A DNA stretch of 64,000 nt from positions 111,577 to 175,576 of the forward strand of contig NZ_JBLZFZ010000006.1 in NCBI RefSeq assembly GCF_050753385.1, read 5' to 3'. The translations under genes were made by a program, and so were the position numbers. Within the stretch, counting starts at the first letter, position 1, and the number at the start of each line of letters is the position of its first letter. Below are positions 6,881 to 16,014 of the stretch, in pieces. The notes below the pieces were generated by a model that was not told the origin of the DNA, did not search any database, and saw only the letters and a program-made list of their open reading frames with translations. This stretch comes from Pantanalinema rosaneae (GTDB lineage: Bacteria; Cyanobacteriota; Cyanobacteriia; Leptolyngbyales; Leptolyngbyaceae).

Positions 6881-9409
6881 CTAAGGGGCGCTAATGTGAG
6901 CGTAAATTTTCTGCGCCAGCACTTGTACGTGTGGTTCTGCCAATATGCCTAAATGATCCCCCGGCACATCGTAAATAGTTAGTCTGCCGCCTGCCAGAGT
7001 TTGCCAATCGAGTTTGCAATCTGGATCATCCTCAGCCCGGAATAACGTAATTTCTCCCGGATAAGGCACAAAGCGGTAATCCCGATTCACGGCTTCATAG
7101 TCCTCAGACTTGATCAAGGCACGAGCCTGGAGGTTAGCTGCATCCAATTCAATGGCAGCATGGTTGGCTTGGGGCTTCTGACTGGAGGGAATTAAAAGAT
7201 GGCTGAATCGTTCTCCCACTTGTTGCAACCGCTCATACAGATACCCAATGCCCTGTTTGCGAAAATTGTGGAGATGGCGTTGGAAACGTTGCACCCGATA
7301 GGAACGAGACTTCACAGGGCAGTAGCTATCGAGTAGCCCCAGCAGTTTAACTGTGTCTCCCTGGGCAACGAGTTGTTGAGCCATTTCATAGGCAATGAAC
7401 CCACCAAAGGAAACGCCCAACACATGGTAAGGCCCTTCGGGCTGAACGGTTTTAATTACCTGGATGTAATAGGTTGCCAGCTTTTGAATATCCTGGGGAT
7501 GGGGAACTTCGGCACCATTCGACAGGGCTGTCGTTAATCCGTACAGGGTGTGCTGCTCCAGATGACGAGCCATCGGACGAAAGAATTGCAGATTGGGCCC
7601 TAAAACGTGGACACAAAATAAGGGTAGGGATGATTCGACCACTTGCATCGGAATCAGACTAGGATGTAACGCCTCGATCGCTGCATTTTGTAATTGTTCC
7701 GCCAGTTGGGCGATCGTCGGATACCGGAACAGGTTGGTCGCTGGGCACGATCGCTCCAAAACTTGTTCAGCCGCGGCAATCACTTGCACAGCTAAGAGAG
7801 AATGCCCACCTAGCTCAAAGAAATTGTCTGTCACGCTAATGGGTGCAACATTCAGTGTATTTTCCCAGATTCGGACTAACTCTTGTTCGATCGAGTTCCG
7901 GGGAGCAACATATAGTTTTGGCTCAGAGGGATAGGTCGGATGAGGCGTAGCTGTTCTCAGTACCGGGAGATCGGAGAGTCGTTGGTCTGGATTAAGGGTG
8001 AGACGGTCTAAAAGCTGGAGATATTGCGCCAACATGTCAGCGATCGTCTGCGATCGAAACAAATCTGTCTTATATTGCAAAACCGCTGTCAGTTGTCCCT
8101 GCCGTTCATGGATCGACATTGATAAATCAAAATTGGCAATCTCGCGATCGACAAACACCGAACTAACGTGCAACCCTTCCAGTTCCAGCATAGGCGTAGC
8201 GGTATTTTGCAACACAAACATGGCGCGGGTCAGGGGAACTCGCACTAGATTAGGTAATTCGGCGACCAATTGCAACGGCACTTCCTGATAGGGGCTGGCT
8301 TCCATGAAACATTGCCCCACTCGTTCCATCACCTCCCGCAACCTGGGATTTCCCGACAAATCGTTACGCAGGGCAACCACGTTATTGAAATATCCGATTA
8401 AGCGCCGGGTTTCTGCCCGATACCGTCCCGACACTGGCGAACAAACAACTAAATCTGCTTGCCCCGTGTATTGATGTAGCAGGATATTAAACGCTGCCAT
8501 TAAAGTGACAAATAACGATACTCCAGCCTCAGCACTGAGTGATTGCAACTTCTCTGTTAGCGCTGCTGACAATTCTTGTGAGACAAATGCCCCCTGGTAG
8601 GAAGTCGCTGTGGAGCGGGGGCTGTCTATGGGTAACTCCAGCGCTGTTACCTTGCCCTGGAAATGCTGTTGCCAATAGTCTAGTTGTCGCGTCAGCATCT
8701 CGCCTTGCAACCATTGGCGTTGTGTCCAGGCAACATCAGTATACTGAACGGGTAACTCCAATAAAGGTGATGGCTCATCCTGCATAAACGCTGTATACAG
8801 TGCTCCCAATTCTCGCACAAACACGCTATGAGACATGCCATCAAAGATGATGTGATGTATGGTGCGTAGTAGCACATATTCTGTCTCAGCTAGTTGCAAC
8901 AGGGCTACTCGCCACAGAGGGGCATGGTTTAGATCAAAGGGTTGTTCCACTTGGGCGATCGCTTGCCGTTGTACCTCTTGCTCTTGTTCGCTAGGGGATA
9001 AATGGCGCAGGTCAATCACCATCAAGGGAAGGGCGACTATTGCCGCAATCTGTTGGATCGGTTGCCCATCTACCTCCGCAAAGCTAGTCCGAAACACGGC
9101 ATGACGACGGGCAATTTCTGCTAAGCTCCGTTCTAATGCGGCTACCTGTAAGTTGCCTACTAAGCGAAAGGAATGCAGGAGATGATGCACCGAGCTATGG
9201 GGTTGCAGACGCTCCAGATGCCATAACCGCTCTTGATTAAACGATAGAGGTAATTGTTGTCCGCAGGGGGCGAGTTGAATCGGGGGAGATTGGTGCAGTA
9301 AGCGCAAATTATTCCCAGCCATGCGCCAAAAGTTGGTCAGAGTTGGTGGTGGTGGGTCAGAAACACCGATCGGGGTAGGGGAACTACTTTGGCGAAAGTC
9401 AGCTTGCAT
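6881..9409 (-). CDS. Condensation-carrier-thioesterase (C-T-TE) NRPS protein, Ser-type TE
   Basis: An 842-residue NRPS-type protein with no adenylation domain. Order: a ~40-residue N-terminal helix; condensation domain ~50-480 with the catalytic HHIIFDG motif (185-191) and IGYFNNVVALR; peptidyl carrier domain ~500-580 with FELGGHS (phosphopantetheine Ser537); thioesterase ~590-842 with a GVSFGG nucleophile elbow (Ser667) and a C-terminal GDHLGIL that should carry the catalytic His. The condensation domain would join an acyl or aminoacyl group supplied by another protein to a nucleophile, and the TE would release or cyclise the product. It is paralogous through its condensation domain to the protein at 10730-13471. 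The start ATG at 9409 has GGAG 11 nt upstream. Confidence 0.92.
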   Translation of the reverse strand: MQADFRQSSSPTPIGVSDPPPPTLTNFWRMAGNNLRLLHQSPPIQLAPCGQQLPLSFNQERLWHLERLQPHSSVHHLLHSFRLVGNLQVAALERSLAEIARRHAVFRTSFAEVDGQPIQQIAAIVALPLMVIDLRHLSPSEQEQEVQRQAIAQVEQPFDLNHAPLWRVALLQLAETEYVLLRTIHHIIFDGMSHSVFVRELGALYTAFMQDEPSPLLELPVQYTDVAWTQRQWLQGEMLTRQLDYWQQHFQGKVTALELPIDSPRSTATSYQGAFVSQELSAALTEKLQSLSAEAGVSLFVTLMAAFNILLHQYTGQADLVVCSPVSGRYRAETRRLIGYFNNVVALRNDLSGNPRLREVMERVGQCFMEASPYQEVPLQLVAELPNLVRVPLTRAMFVLQNTATPMLELEGLHVSSVFVDREIANFDLSMSIHERQGQLTAVLQYKTDLFRSQTIADMLAQYLQLLDRLTLNPDQRLSDLPVLRTATPHPTYPSEPKLYVAPRNSIEQELVRIWENTLNVAPISVTDNFFELGGHSLLAVQVIAAAEQVLERSCPATNLFRYPTIAQLAEQLQNAAIEALHPSLIPMQVVESSLPLFCVHVLGPNLQFFRPMARHLEQHTLYGLTTALSNGAEVPHPQDIQKLATYYIQVIKTVQPEGPYHVLGVSFGGFIAYEMAQQLVAQGDTVKLLGLLDSYCPVKSRSYRVQRFQRHLHNFRKQGIGYLYERLQQVGERFSHLLIPSSQKPQANHAAIELDAANLQARALIKSEDYEAVNRDYRFVPYPGEITLFRAEDDPDCKLDWQTLAGGRLTIYDVPGDHLGILAEPHVQVLAQKIYAHISAP

Positions 9410-9633
9410 TGCTTGGGCATCTCCAAAAACAGATGAGCCTGCTAGAAATCACGGCAAATTTGTGAAAATGCTAATATCACTTCAGTTAGGAGCATTTTCA
9501 GTTAAATCGTTGGAATGCTGAATGAACTGGAATCTGGAGCGGTTAAACGTGGATTTCTGGCAGCTTGATAATAACTATTTCGCTATATACCACTATAGCC
9601 TTTGTTGTTTAGCATACTGTTGCTGAGGTGATG

Positions 9634-9648
9634 GCTTAATCAAAACTT
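9634..9648 (-). repeat. Conserved 15-mer in the upstream region of the C-T-TE gene (copy 1)
   Basis: GCTTAATCAAAACTT occurs here, ~225 bp upstream of the 9409 start codon, and again at 13698-13712, ~227 bp upstream of the paralogous gene. Shorter matches lie between (ATCACGGCA and TGCTGAAT in both). The element here overlaps the last base of the glycosyltransferase stop codon. The shared spacing says the genes were duplicated together with their upstream DNA; a regulatory role is possible. Confidence 0.55.
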
Positions 9649-10658
9649 TAATCACTCCACACGGGCATGAATTTCATCACTGGGGATAGCAGAATACTGT
9701 TCTGGCAAAAATCCCAGAGCATGTAAGGCGGATCTAAGTCCGGTTTGCGTTGGATCATTCGACGACACCTCCAGACCATAAACCCAATCACCCAAACGAT
9801 GTCACAGAGAACGGCATATAGCCAACCATGATTTTTGACAAAGTAATGCCGCCGGGAATCAAACAAGTATTTGGGTTGTCGTTTTGGTGCTCCATGATTG
9901 CCAGTCACCCCTGTACTTTGTCCTGAAATATGCATAATCCGACTTTGGGGGAGATACCAGCAGGTCCAGCCAGCCCGTTTTGCTTGCAGGCAGAAATCGG
10001 TTTCTTCGTAGTAGAGAAAGTACCCTTCATCCATCAACCCGGCCTGTTCAAACACTTGCCGCCGGATCATCATGCCAGCCCCCGGCAACCAATCTACAGG
10101 TTGGGCAGCATCAGTCATCTCTTGAGCAATTACCCAGGGTGATAACAGGCGGGAGACGAAACCAATTCTGAGTCCACCATCCAACTCACTGAAGATTGAA
10201 GGAAAGCGAAAGGTCACTGGCCACAGGCTACCATCGACTGTTTCAATGCCACTGCCAACAATGCCCACATCGGGATGGGTGTCCAGAAAGTCGATCATGG
10301 TTTTTAGTGCCTGGGGGCGTACCTCCGTGTCGGGATTGAGCAACATGAAATAAGGCGGAGGGTTGGGAGACTCCAGGGCTGGTCGAATTGCCGCATTATT
10401 GCCATAGGCAAATCCCCCATTGATTTCCGAGGGTAACAGCGTTGCCCAATCCCAGCCTGCCGTCGCGATCGCCGCCGCAATTTTGTCTGCCGAGCCATCT
10501 CCTGAAGCATTGTCCACCACCACCACCTGCATTCCTGGTAAGGTGGCGACTTCATGGACAAGCGATCGCAGACATTGAATAGTTAAATCGGCGGTGCGGT
10601 AGTTGACGATCGCAACCAGTAACGGGACTGAATGGTTGGTTTGAGTGGCAGCAAGCAT
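9648..10658 (-). CDS. Family 2 glycosyltransferase (rhamnosyltransferase WbbL-like)
   Basis: A 336-residue GT-A fold enzyme. Motifs in order: VAIVNYRTADLTIQCL, VVVVDNASGDGS, GGFAYGNNAAIR, NPDTEV (metal/nucleotide site), GAGMMIRRQVFEQAG and YYEETDFCLQAKRAGW, the pattern of WbbL-type rhamnosyltransferases. A hydrophobic stretch near residues 285-303 may anchor it at the membrane. It sits between the two C-T-TE genes on the same strand, so a sugar is probably part of, or the acceptor for, the cluster product. The start is taken as the ATG at 10658; a TTG at 10667 is possible. The exact sugar cannot be read from sequence. Confidence 0.88.
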   Translation of the reverse strand: MLAATQTNHSVPLLVAIVNYRTADLTIQCLRSLVHEVATLPGMQVVVVDNASGDGSADKIAAAIATAGWDWATLLPSEINGGFAYGNNAAIRPALESPNPPPYFMLLNPDTEVRPQALKTMIDFLDTHPDVGIVGSGIETVDGSLWPVTFRFPSIFSELDGGLRIGFVSRLLSPWVIAQEMTDAAQPVDWLPGAGMMIRRQVFEQAGLMDEGYFLYYEETDFCLQAKRAGWTCWYLPQSRIMHISGQSTGVTGNHGAPKRQPKYLFDSRRHYFVKNHGWLYAVLCDIVWVIGFMVWRCRRMIQRKPDLDPPYMLWDFCQNSILLSPVMKFMPVWSD

Positions 10659-10729
10659 GGTTGACAATAATGGGTCAGGCAGGGTTGAACACAGAAAGGA
10701 GGAAATGGGTAGGTGGTAATCCTTGGGGT

Positions 10730-13471
10730 TTAGCTGGAGCCGTCTAGCCCCCTAAATTCCCAATCTTGGGGGACTTGGAATCCGGGTGATGACGTTGGTT
10801 GCTCTGCCAGGAATTGATTGATGTGAGACTGCATTACATCCGCCATCTCCTGAACATAGGGGGGCTGGAGCATACTGGAATGACCACCCGAAATGTCATA
10901 GGCTTGCACGTTACCTCTGACTCGCTTGTCCCACCCCAGTAATGGATCACTGTAGAGTTCTACATAAGGGGTATCGTCCACTAATGTGCCATCAAAGCGA
11001 TCGGTGGCTTCAGTGGCGCGAAAGAGTAAGACCTCGCCGTGAAACTGGGTGTCTGGGACATACTCCTGCTGTGCCCAAACCATCATTGTTCGCACAGGAA
11101 TGTGGTGCAGAATTTGAGGCATGGGCAGCTTGCGATCTAAGCAATATCTAAAGGCTTGGAGTTTGGCGCGATCGCTGAAGTTTTTGATCCGTTTTTTTAC
11201 CTCATAACTAATTAAATTGATGATTTTTTGACTAATCTGATGGGCAATCAGTAAGACTCGCCGATGAACGGGGAGATGCTCCGGTTGGCGAAAAACTTGC
11301 CGGAAACTAGTTAACCGCTGTTCAGACATGTATCCGGCGCGCTGCTCGGCGGCGACATCTGCACCATCAATGATGGCAACCATGCCAATACACTGTCCCT
11401 GGATTTGTAACTGTCGCGCGATTTCAAATGCCAAAACACCACCGGCACAGGAACCACCTAAGAAATAGGGCCCCTGGGGTTGTACCTGGCGAATCTGGTC
11501 AATATAGTAATTCACCATGTCGCCAATCCGGGTCTGGAGAATTGGATGGCGATCGCAGGCATAGGGCTGAACACCGTAGACCGCGATCGCCGGATCTAAA
11601 CGGGTTGCCAGGTGGCGATACAGTAACGTTTCTCCATCCCCATCAGGCAACAAAAATAATGCCTGTTTACCCTGCCCTGCCCGCAGTTCTAAGATGCCGC
11701 TTCGGAGTGAAGACTGATGGGGAGCCTCTAATGTGTGAACGAGTTGGGCGATCGTGGGGGCGGCTAATAATGTACTTAAAGGCAACGGTTTGCCAAATGC
11801 CAGTTCAATCTCAGCAAACAACCGCACAGCCAGCAGGGAATGACCACCCAAATCAAAAAAGTTATCCTCTACCCCGATCGGTTGCACACCGAGTAACCGC
11901 TGCCAGATCTGTACCATTTTTTGCTCCGGGGCATTCCGAGGCGCGACATAGTGAGTGCTGCCCAGGGCTAATTCTGGCTGAATTACCTGAGATGACCGGG
12001 GGGTGGGTTGGGGTAACTCGGGCAGTCTTGGTAAGTCTGAAAGAGGGAGATTGGCATTGGTTGTAACACCTTCCAGTAGGGTATGGAATTGTGCCATCAT
12101 CTGGTTGATTCGCTCTGCGTGAAACAGATCCGTTTTATATTGCCAGACCACCGTAAGTTGCCCATCTCGATCGTGTATCGACATGGATAAGTCAAAGTTG
12201 GCAATCTCGCGATCGACAAACACCGAACTAACCTGTAACCCGGCTAATTCCAGCGAGGGAGCCGCCGTATTTTGCAGCACAAACATGGCTCGAGTCAGGG
12301 GGACGCGAACTAAGCTAGGCAGTTCTGCTACCAGTTGCAACGGCATATCCTGATAATGGGACGCAGCCATGAAGCAATGACTGACGCGTTCGAGCAGGTC
12401 ACTGAACTGGGGATTGTGCGATAAATCATTCCGGAGCGCGACCACATTGTTGAAGTAGCCAATTAAGCCGCGAGTTTCTGCCCGATGCCGTCCGGAAACC
12501 GGGGAACAGATGACCAAATCTTCCTGTCCGGTGTATTGATGCAAGAGGGTGTTAAACGCGGCAAATAGAGTAACGAAGAGTGACACACCATGTTGGGCGC
12601 TCAGGGTTTTCAGTGCAGTGGTTAGCGCTGGCGAGAGTACCTGCGATTGATAGGCTCCCTGGTAGGAGGGGGTGGCAGGACGCGGCGTGTCTATGGGTAA
12701 CTCTAGCCCTTCAACCTTGCCAGCGAATAGTTGGTGCCAGAAGTCTAACTGAAGGGCAAGTAACTCATCCCGGAACCATTGGCGTTGTGTCCAGGCAACG
12801 TCAGCGTACTGTACGGGTAGATCGAGCAGGGGTGAGGTTTCCCCTTGTGTAAATGCCGTATAAAGAGCCCCGAGTTCCCGGACAAAGACACTATGGGACA
12901 AGCCATCAAAGATGATGTGATGGATGGTGCGTAGAAGCACATGCTCGGTATCACTCAACTGTAAGAGGACGATGCGCCACAATGGGCCTTGCATCAGATC
13001 AAACGGTTGTTCAGCCAGGGCGATCGCCTGGTGTTGAATTTCCCGTTCTTGTTGGGTGGGCGGAAGCTGACGCAGATCAAGGGAGGTGAGGGGTAGGGGC
13101 AGGTGGGAGGCAATCTGTTGAATGGGCTGTCCATTGACGGTAGGGAAGGTGGTACGCAGCACCTCATGACGCTGGGTAATTTCCTGCAAGCTATGTTCAA
13201 GGGCTGGACGCTGGAGGGAACCGACTAAACGGAAGGAGTGCAACAGATTGTGAACGGAGGTATTGGGTTGGAGGCGTTCCAGGTTCCAGAGGCGTTCTTG
13301 ATTAAAGGAAAGGGGCAGGGGGAGGTTGCGGGGGGCTAGCTGAATGGGAGGCGACTGATGCAGCAAGCGCACATTGTTCCGCGCCATTTGCCAAAAATTG
13401 GACAGTTGTTGTCTGGGGTGATCTGTGGGGGGAGTTGCAACCGTCAGGGTTTGATTAAAATCAGCTGGCAT
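10730..13471 (-). CDS. Condensation-carrier-thioesterase (C-T-TE) NRPS protein, Cys-type TE
   Basis: A 913-residue paralogue of the protein at 6881-9409, again without an adenylation domain. The condensation domain (~50-490) has HHIIFDG at 184-190; the carrier domain (~510-585) has FDLGGHS with Ser545; the thioesterase (~600-880) has GGSCAGG, so the nucleophile position is Cys675 instead of Ser. Its carrier-TE half resembles the FkbH-carrier-TE protein at 29913-32819 much more than the TE of its own neighbour, indicating domain shuffling. The last ~15 residues (FQVPQDWEFRGLDGSS) are read from a partial MITE. First gene of the leftward unit; it probably leads the transcription of the glycosyltransferase and the second C-T-TE gene. 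Confidence 0.92.
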   Translation of the reverse strand: MPADFNQTLTVATPPTDHPRQQLSNFWQMARNNVRLLHQSPPIQLAPRNLPLPLSFNQERLWNLERLQPNTSVHNLLHSFRLVGSLQRPALEHSLQEITQRHEVLRTTFPTVNGQPIQQIASHLPLPLTSLDLRQLPPTQQEREIQHQAIALAEQPFDLMQGPLWRIVLLQLSDTEHVLLRTIHHIIFDGLSHSVFVRELGALYTAFTQGETSPLLDLPVQYADVAWTQRQWFRDELLALQLDFWHQLFAGKVEGLELPIDTPRPATPSYQGAYQSQVLSPALTTALKTLSAQHGVSLFVTLFAAFNTLLHQYTGQEDLVICSPVSGRHRAETRGLIGYFNNVVALRNDLSHNPQFSDLLERVSHCFMAASHYQDMPLQLVAELPSLVRVPLTRAMFVLQNTAAPSLELAGLQVSSVFVDREIANFDLSMSIHDRDGQLTVVWQYKTDLFHAERINQMMAQFHTLLEGVTTNANLPLSDLPRLPELPQPTPRSSQVIQPELALGSTHYVAPRNAPEQKMVQIWQRLLGVQPIGVEDNFFDLGGHSLLAVRLFAEIELAFGKPLPLSTLLAAPTIAQLVHTLEAPHQSSLRSGILELRAGQGKQALFLLPDGDGETLLYRHLATRLDPAIAVYGVQPYACDRHPILQTRIGDMVNYYIDQIRQVQPQGPYFLGGSCAGGVLAFEIARQLQIQGQCIGMVAIIDGADVAAEQRAGYMSEQRLTSFRQVFRQPEHLPVHRRVLLIAHQISQKIINLISYEVKKRIKNFSDRAKLQAFRYCLDRKLPMPQILHHIPVRTMMVWAQQEYVPDTQFHGEVLLFRATEATDRFDGTLVDDTPYVELYSDPLLGWDKRVRGNVQAYDISGGHSSMLQPPYVQEMADVMQSHINQFLAEQPTSSPGFQVPQDWEFRGLDGSS
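10743..10787 (-). mobile_element. Partial MITE copy inside a coding 3' end
   Basis: TCTAGCCCCCTAAATTCCCA followed by ATCTTGGGGGACTTGGAATC is the reverse-oriented half of the palindromic MITE core seen at 6541-6872. It lies within the last codons of the overlapping C-T-TE gene, so the element was exapted as coding sequence or its insertion changed the original C-terminus. Confidence 0.65.
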
Positions 13472-13697
13472 ATTTTAAAGAGGCTCCGATATTAAAGATC
13501 GATCGGCGGGAGATCACGGCAGGATTACAGAAGTGGCTGTTAGGTCGCCGACGGACAGTATGCTGAATAAAATGGCTTAAAAGCTTGATGCACCTGGAGT
13601 TTAAGTATTTTCTCAGGCTGCTCAGGGTTGATCGATGGTAGCTGAGTTATATGGCACTGTAGCTTCTGTATGTAAGAATACGGTTTCCGCCACGATC

Positions 13698-13712
13698 GCT
13701 TAATCAAAACTT
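13698..13712 (-). repeat. Conserved 15-mer in the upstream region of the C-T-TE gene (copy 2)
   Basis: GCTTAATCAAAACTT, identical to 9634-9648 and at nearly the same distance (~227 bp) from the start codon of the paralogous gene. It marks the common origin of the two upstream regions. Confidence 0.55.
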
Positions 13713-13931
13713 CAATTTATGATGAAAGTTTTATTTTACGATTGCGAAAAATGGCAACCTGGAAAACAATGGTGGGTAGAAAAATCAATTTCGGGTGTCT
13801 TGAACACGGTTTCATAGTTCCAACTCTGATTACGATCGCGACTGTTTCTGGATGGGCCTTGAAACAGGTGTGTTGCGTAAGTAGGACTTGATTGTTTTCA
13901 ATAGTTGGGCGGATTCACTGTTGATCATGCT

Positions 13932-13969
13932 GCCTCACTAGGTAAGTTGTTCCAGCTTGGAACTGAGGC
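13932..13969. promoter_or_regulatory. Nested inverted repeat upstream of the carrier-protein operon
   Basis: GTTCCA-GCT-TGGAAC (13949-13963) is a perfect 15-bp palindrome. It sits inside a second pairing, GCCTCA (13932-13937) with TGAGGC (13964-13969), with an 11-nt bulge on the left side. It could be an operator or a leader hairpin for the operon starting at 14152. Function unproven. Confidence 0.4.
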
Positions 13970-14151
13970 GGCTGGCAACAATGGTTTTTGCACGTATTTA
14001 GCAGACATTACTCTCCGATTAGCAGATGACGCTAACTAATCGAGGGATATGAAACGTCTTGGAGCCAGGTGTTTGCCTCATCCTCAGCTTCCATTCAGCG
14101 TAACTAGGCATGAAATTAACGTCGCACCACAATTATCAGGAGCTTTAACCA

Positions 14152-14403
14152 ATGCAAGTTGACGAAATTTTACGCAAACAAATTGCCGAAACGATTTTAT
14201 TTACCAAGCAATATCCCTATCAAGACACCGATTCATTTTTAGAAAATGGGGTGATCGACTCCATGAATGTGATTGAACTGGTGTTGTTCTTAGAGCAGCA
14301 ATTTGGCATTCAGGTTGCCGACCACGAAATCGTTCCCGATAATTTTGATTCGATTCAACAACTCACTTCATTTGTGCAAAGTAAGCAACAGGTTGCCGCC
14401 TGA
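14152..14403 (+). CDS. Acyl/peptidyl carrier protein
   Basis: An 83-residue stand-alone carrier protein with the phosphopantetheine site NGVIDSMNVIELV (Ser37) and a four-helix acidic composition. AGGAGC lies 8 nt upstream of the ATG. It is the first gene of a rightward operon with an AMP-forming ligase (44 nt downstream), two amidotransferase/synthetase-type enzymes and a hydrolase. It should carry the acyl or aminoacyl group that the ligase activates. It is distinct from the housekeeping fatty-acid ACP, whose motif is normally DSLD. Confidence 0.9.
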   Translation: MQVDEILRKQIAETILFTKQYPYQDTDSFLENGVIDSMNVIELVLFLEQQFGIQVADHEIVPDNFDSIQQLTSFVQSKQQVAA

Positions 14404-14446
14404 GTTTCTTATTCGCGATCCTGGGCGAACTACAGGAAGTCATCCT

Positions 14447-15976
14447 ATGTTAGTACAGCAATTTCTGGAACATAGCGCCGATCGCTTACCCGATCAGGTG
14501 GCTCTAGTGTGTGATGGGCAACGGTTGACCTATGCCGATGTTGAAGCCCAGGCGAATCGCTTGGCAAATGCCCTACGGAGTCAGGGATTACAACGGGGCG
14601 ATCGCGTTGCCTTGTATTTACCGAATAGTGTGGAACTGGCGATCGGGATTTTTGCCGTCCTGAAAGCGGGCGGTGTGTTTGTGCCGATTAACCACACGAC
14701 GAAATCTGACAAGTGTGCCTACATTTTGAACAATTGTGCTGCCCGTGTTCTGATCACGAGTGGACGGCAACTGGAATTGGTGCAGCAGTTGATAGAAACA
14801 GTGCCATCGTTAAAGACGGTGGTGTTGGCTTCGCCGATGGCGGTGGAAGATCGCGATCGCTTTCTGAGCTATAACGCCATCCAAGCTGACTATGCCGAAA
14901 CTCGTCCTGCCCACGTCAACATTGATGTGGATCTGGCTTGCCTGATTTATACCTCTGGCAGCACTGGAGAACCGAAAGGCGTGATGTCGGATCACAGTAA
15001 TGTGGTATTTGCCGCCAGTTCGATCATTCAATATTTGGGCAATGTCGAGTCCGATATTGTGATTGGTTTATTGCCGTTATCGTTTGATTACGGACTATAC
15101 CAGTTGTTGATGGTGTTCAAGTTTGGGGGCACACTCGTACTGGAAAAAGGGTTTACCTATCCCGCCGTGATTCTCAAACGAATAGAGGAGGAACGAGTGA
15201 CGGGATTTCCGGGCGTTCCAACCATCTTCACAGTGTTGCTGACGATGGATCTGAGTGGCTATGACCTTTCTAGCCTACGCTATTTAACCAATACCGCCGC
15301 TGCCTTACCCCCCTCCCATATTGCCGCCATCCGGGACAAATTTCCCTGGACGACGCTGTTTTCCATGTATGGTCTGACAGAGACGAAACGAACGCTCTAC
15401 TTACCTCCCGACCAATTAGATCATCGTCCGGGTTCCGTGGGAATTCCGATTCCTGGGACGGAAGCCTGGGTAGAGGATGACGCGGGACAACGGTTACAGG
15501 CCGGACAGGTAGGTGAATTGGTGGTGCGGGGTCGGCATGTGATGCGTGGCTACTGGAATGCTCCAGAGAAAACGGCGGCTCGGTTTCGATCGGGAACATT
15601 ACCAGGTGAGCAATTGTGCTACACCGGGGATTTGTTCCGCACCGATGAAGCTGGCTTCTTCTATTTCGTCGCCCGTAAAGATGATGTGATCAAAAGTCGC
15701 GGCGAAAAAGTGCCACCGAAGGAAGTGGAGAACGCCCTCTATACCCTTGCCGGAGTGCAGGAAGCGGCAGTGATTGGAGTGCCCGACGATCGCCTAGGGC
15801 AGGCAGTGAAGGCATTTGTGGTACTGGAACCAGGTTCAGAGTTAACTGAGGTGGATATATTACGCCATTGTCGCGCTCATCTAGAAGACTTCATGGTGCC
15901 GCGTTTTGTGGAGCTACGGGCAGAGTTACCGAAGAGTGCTAACGGCAAGATTAACAAGTTGGAGTTGCAGTCATAA
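14447..15976 (+). CDS. AMP-forming acyl/amino acid ligase
   Basis: A 509-residue ANL-superfamily adenylating enzyme. Core motifs: LIYTSGSTGEPKGVM (P-loop), YGLTETKRTLYLPP (aromatic/ATP motif), YTGDLF, then the hinge region FVARKDDVIKSRGEKVPPKEVE and the C-terminal catalytic Lys in PKSANGKINK. The YGLTE..R.LYLPP form resembles ligases that sit beside carrier proteins and asparagine-synthase-like genes in envelope or sugar-modification loci (exosortase-associated ligases are one such group). It probably loads a carboxylic acid on the carrier protein encoded upstream. The ATG at 14447 has AGGAAG nearby; the longer open frame from 14303 overlaps the carrier gene and was rejected. Substrate unknown. 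Confidence 0.9.
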   Translation: MLVQQFLEHSADRLPDQVALVCDGQRLTYADVEAQANRLANALRSQGLQRGDRVALYLPNSVELAIGIFAVLKAGGVFVPINHTTKSDKCAYILNNCAARVLITSGRQLELVQQLIETVPSLKTVVLASPMAVEDRDRFLSYNAIQADYAETRPAHVNIDVDLACLIYTSGSTGEPKGVMSDHSNVVFAASSIIQYLGNVESDIVIGLLPLSFDYGLYQLLMVFKFGGTLVLEKGFTYPAVILKRIEEERVTGFPGVPTIFTVLLTMDLSGYDLSSLRYLTNTAAALPPSHIAAIRDKFPWTTLFSMYGLTETKRTLYLPPDQLDHRPGSVGIPIPGTEAWVEDDAGQRLQAGQVGELVVRGRHVMRGYWNAPEKTAARFRSGTLPGEQLCYTGDLFRTDEAGFFYFVARKDDVIKSRGEKVPPKEVENALYTLAGVQEAAVIGVPDDRLGQAVKAFVVLEPGSELTEVDILRHCRAHLEDFMVPRFVELRAELPKSANGKINKLELQS

Positions 15977-16014
15977 AACCTGCCTAAATCGGTATAACTA
16001 TCAAGGAGTTGCCC

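Larger units (their letters stand above)
13472..14151. other. 680-bp divergent intergenic region of the biosynthetic locus
   Basis: It separates the leftward C-T-TE gene from the rightward carrier-protein operon and must hold both promoters. It contains the second copy of the 15-mer GCTTAATCAAAACTT (13698-13712) and a nested inverted repeat at 13932-13969. A strong ribosome-binding site AGGAGC (14138-14143) precedes the carrier-protein ATG by 8 nt. A 32-codon ATG frame at 13719-13817 has no ribosome-binding site and was not called. No other gene is visible. Confidence 0.7.

Noticed and set aside
13719..13817. 32-codon ATG frame (MMKVLFYDCEKW...) between the divergent biosynthetic units
   Set aside because: No ribosome-binding site, and the region shares sequence with the other C-T-TE upstream region, so it is more likely non-coding.
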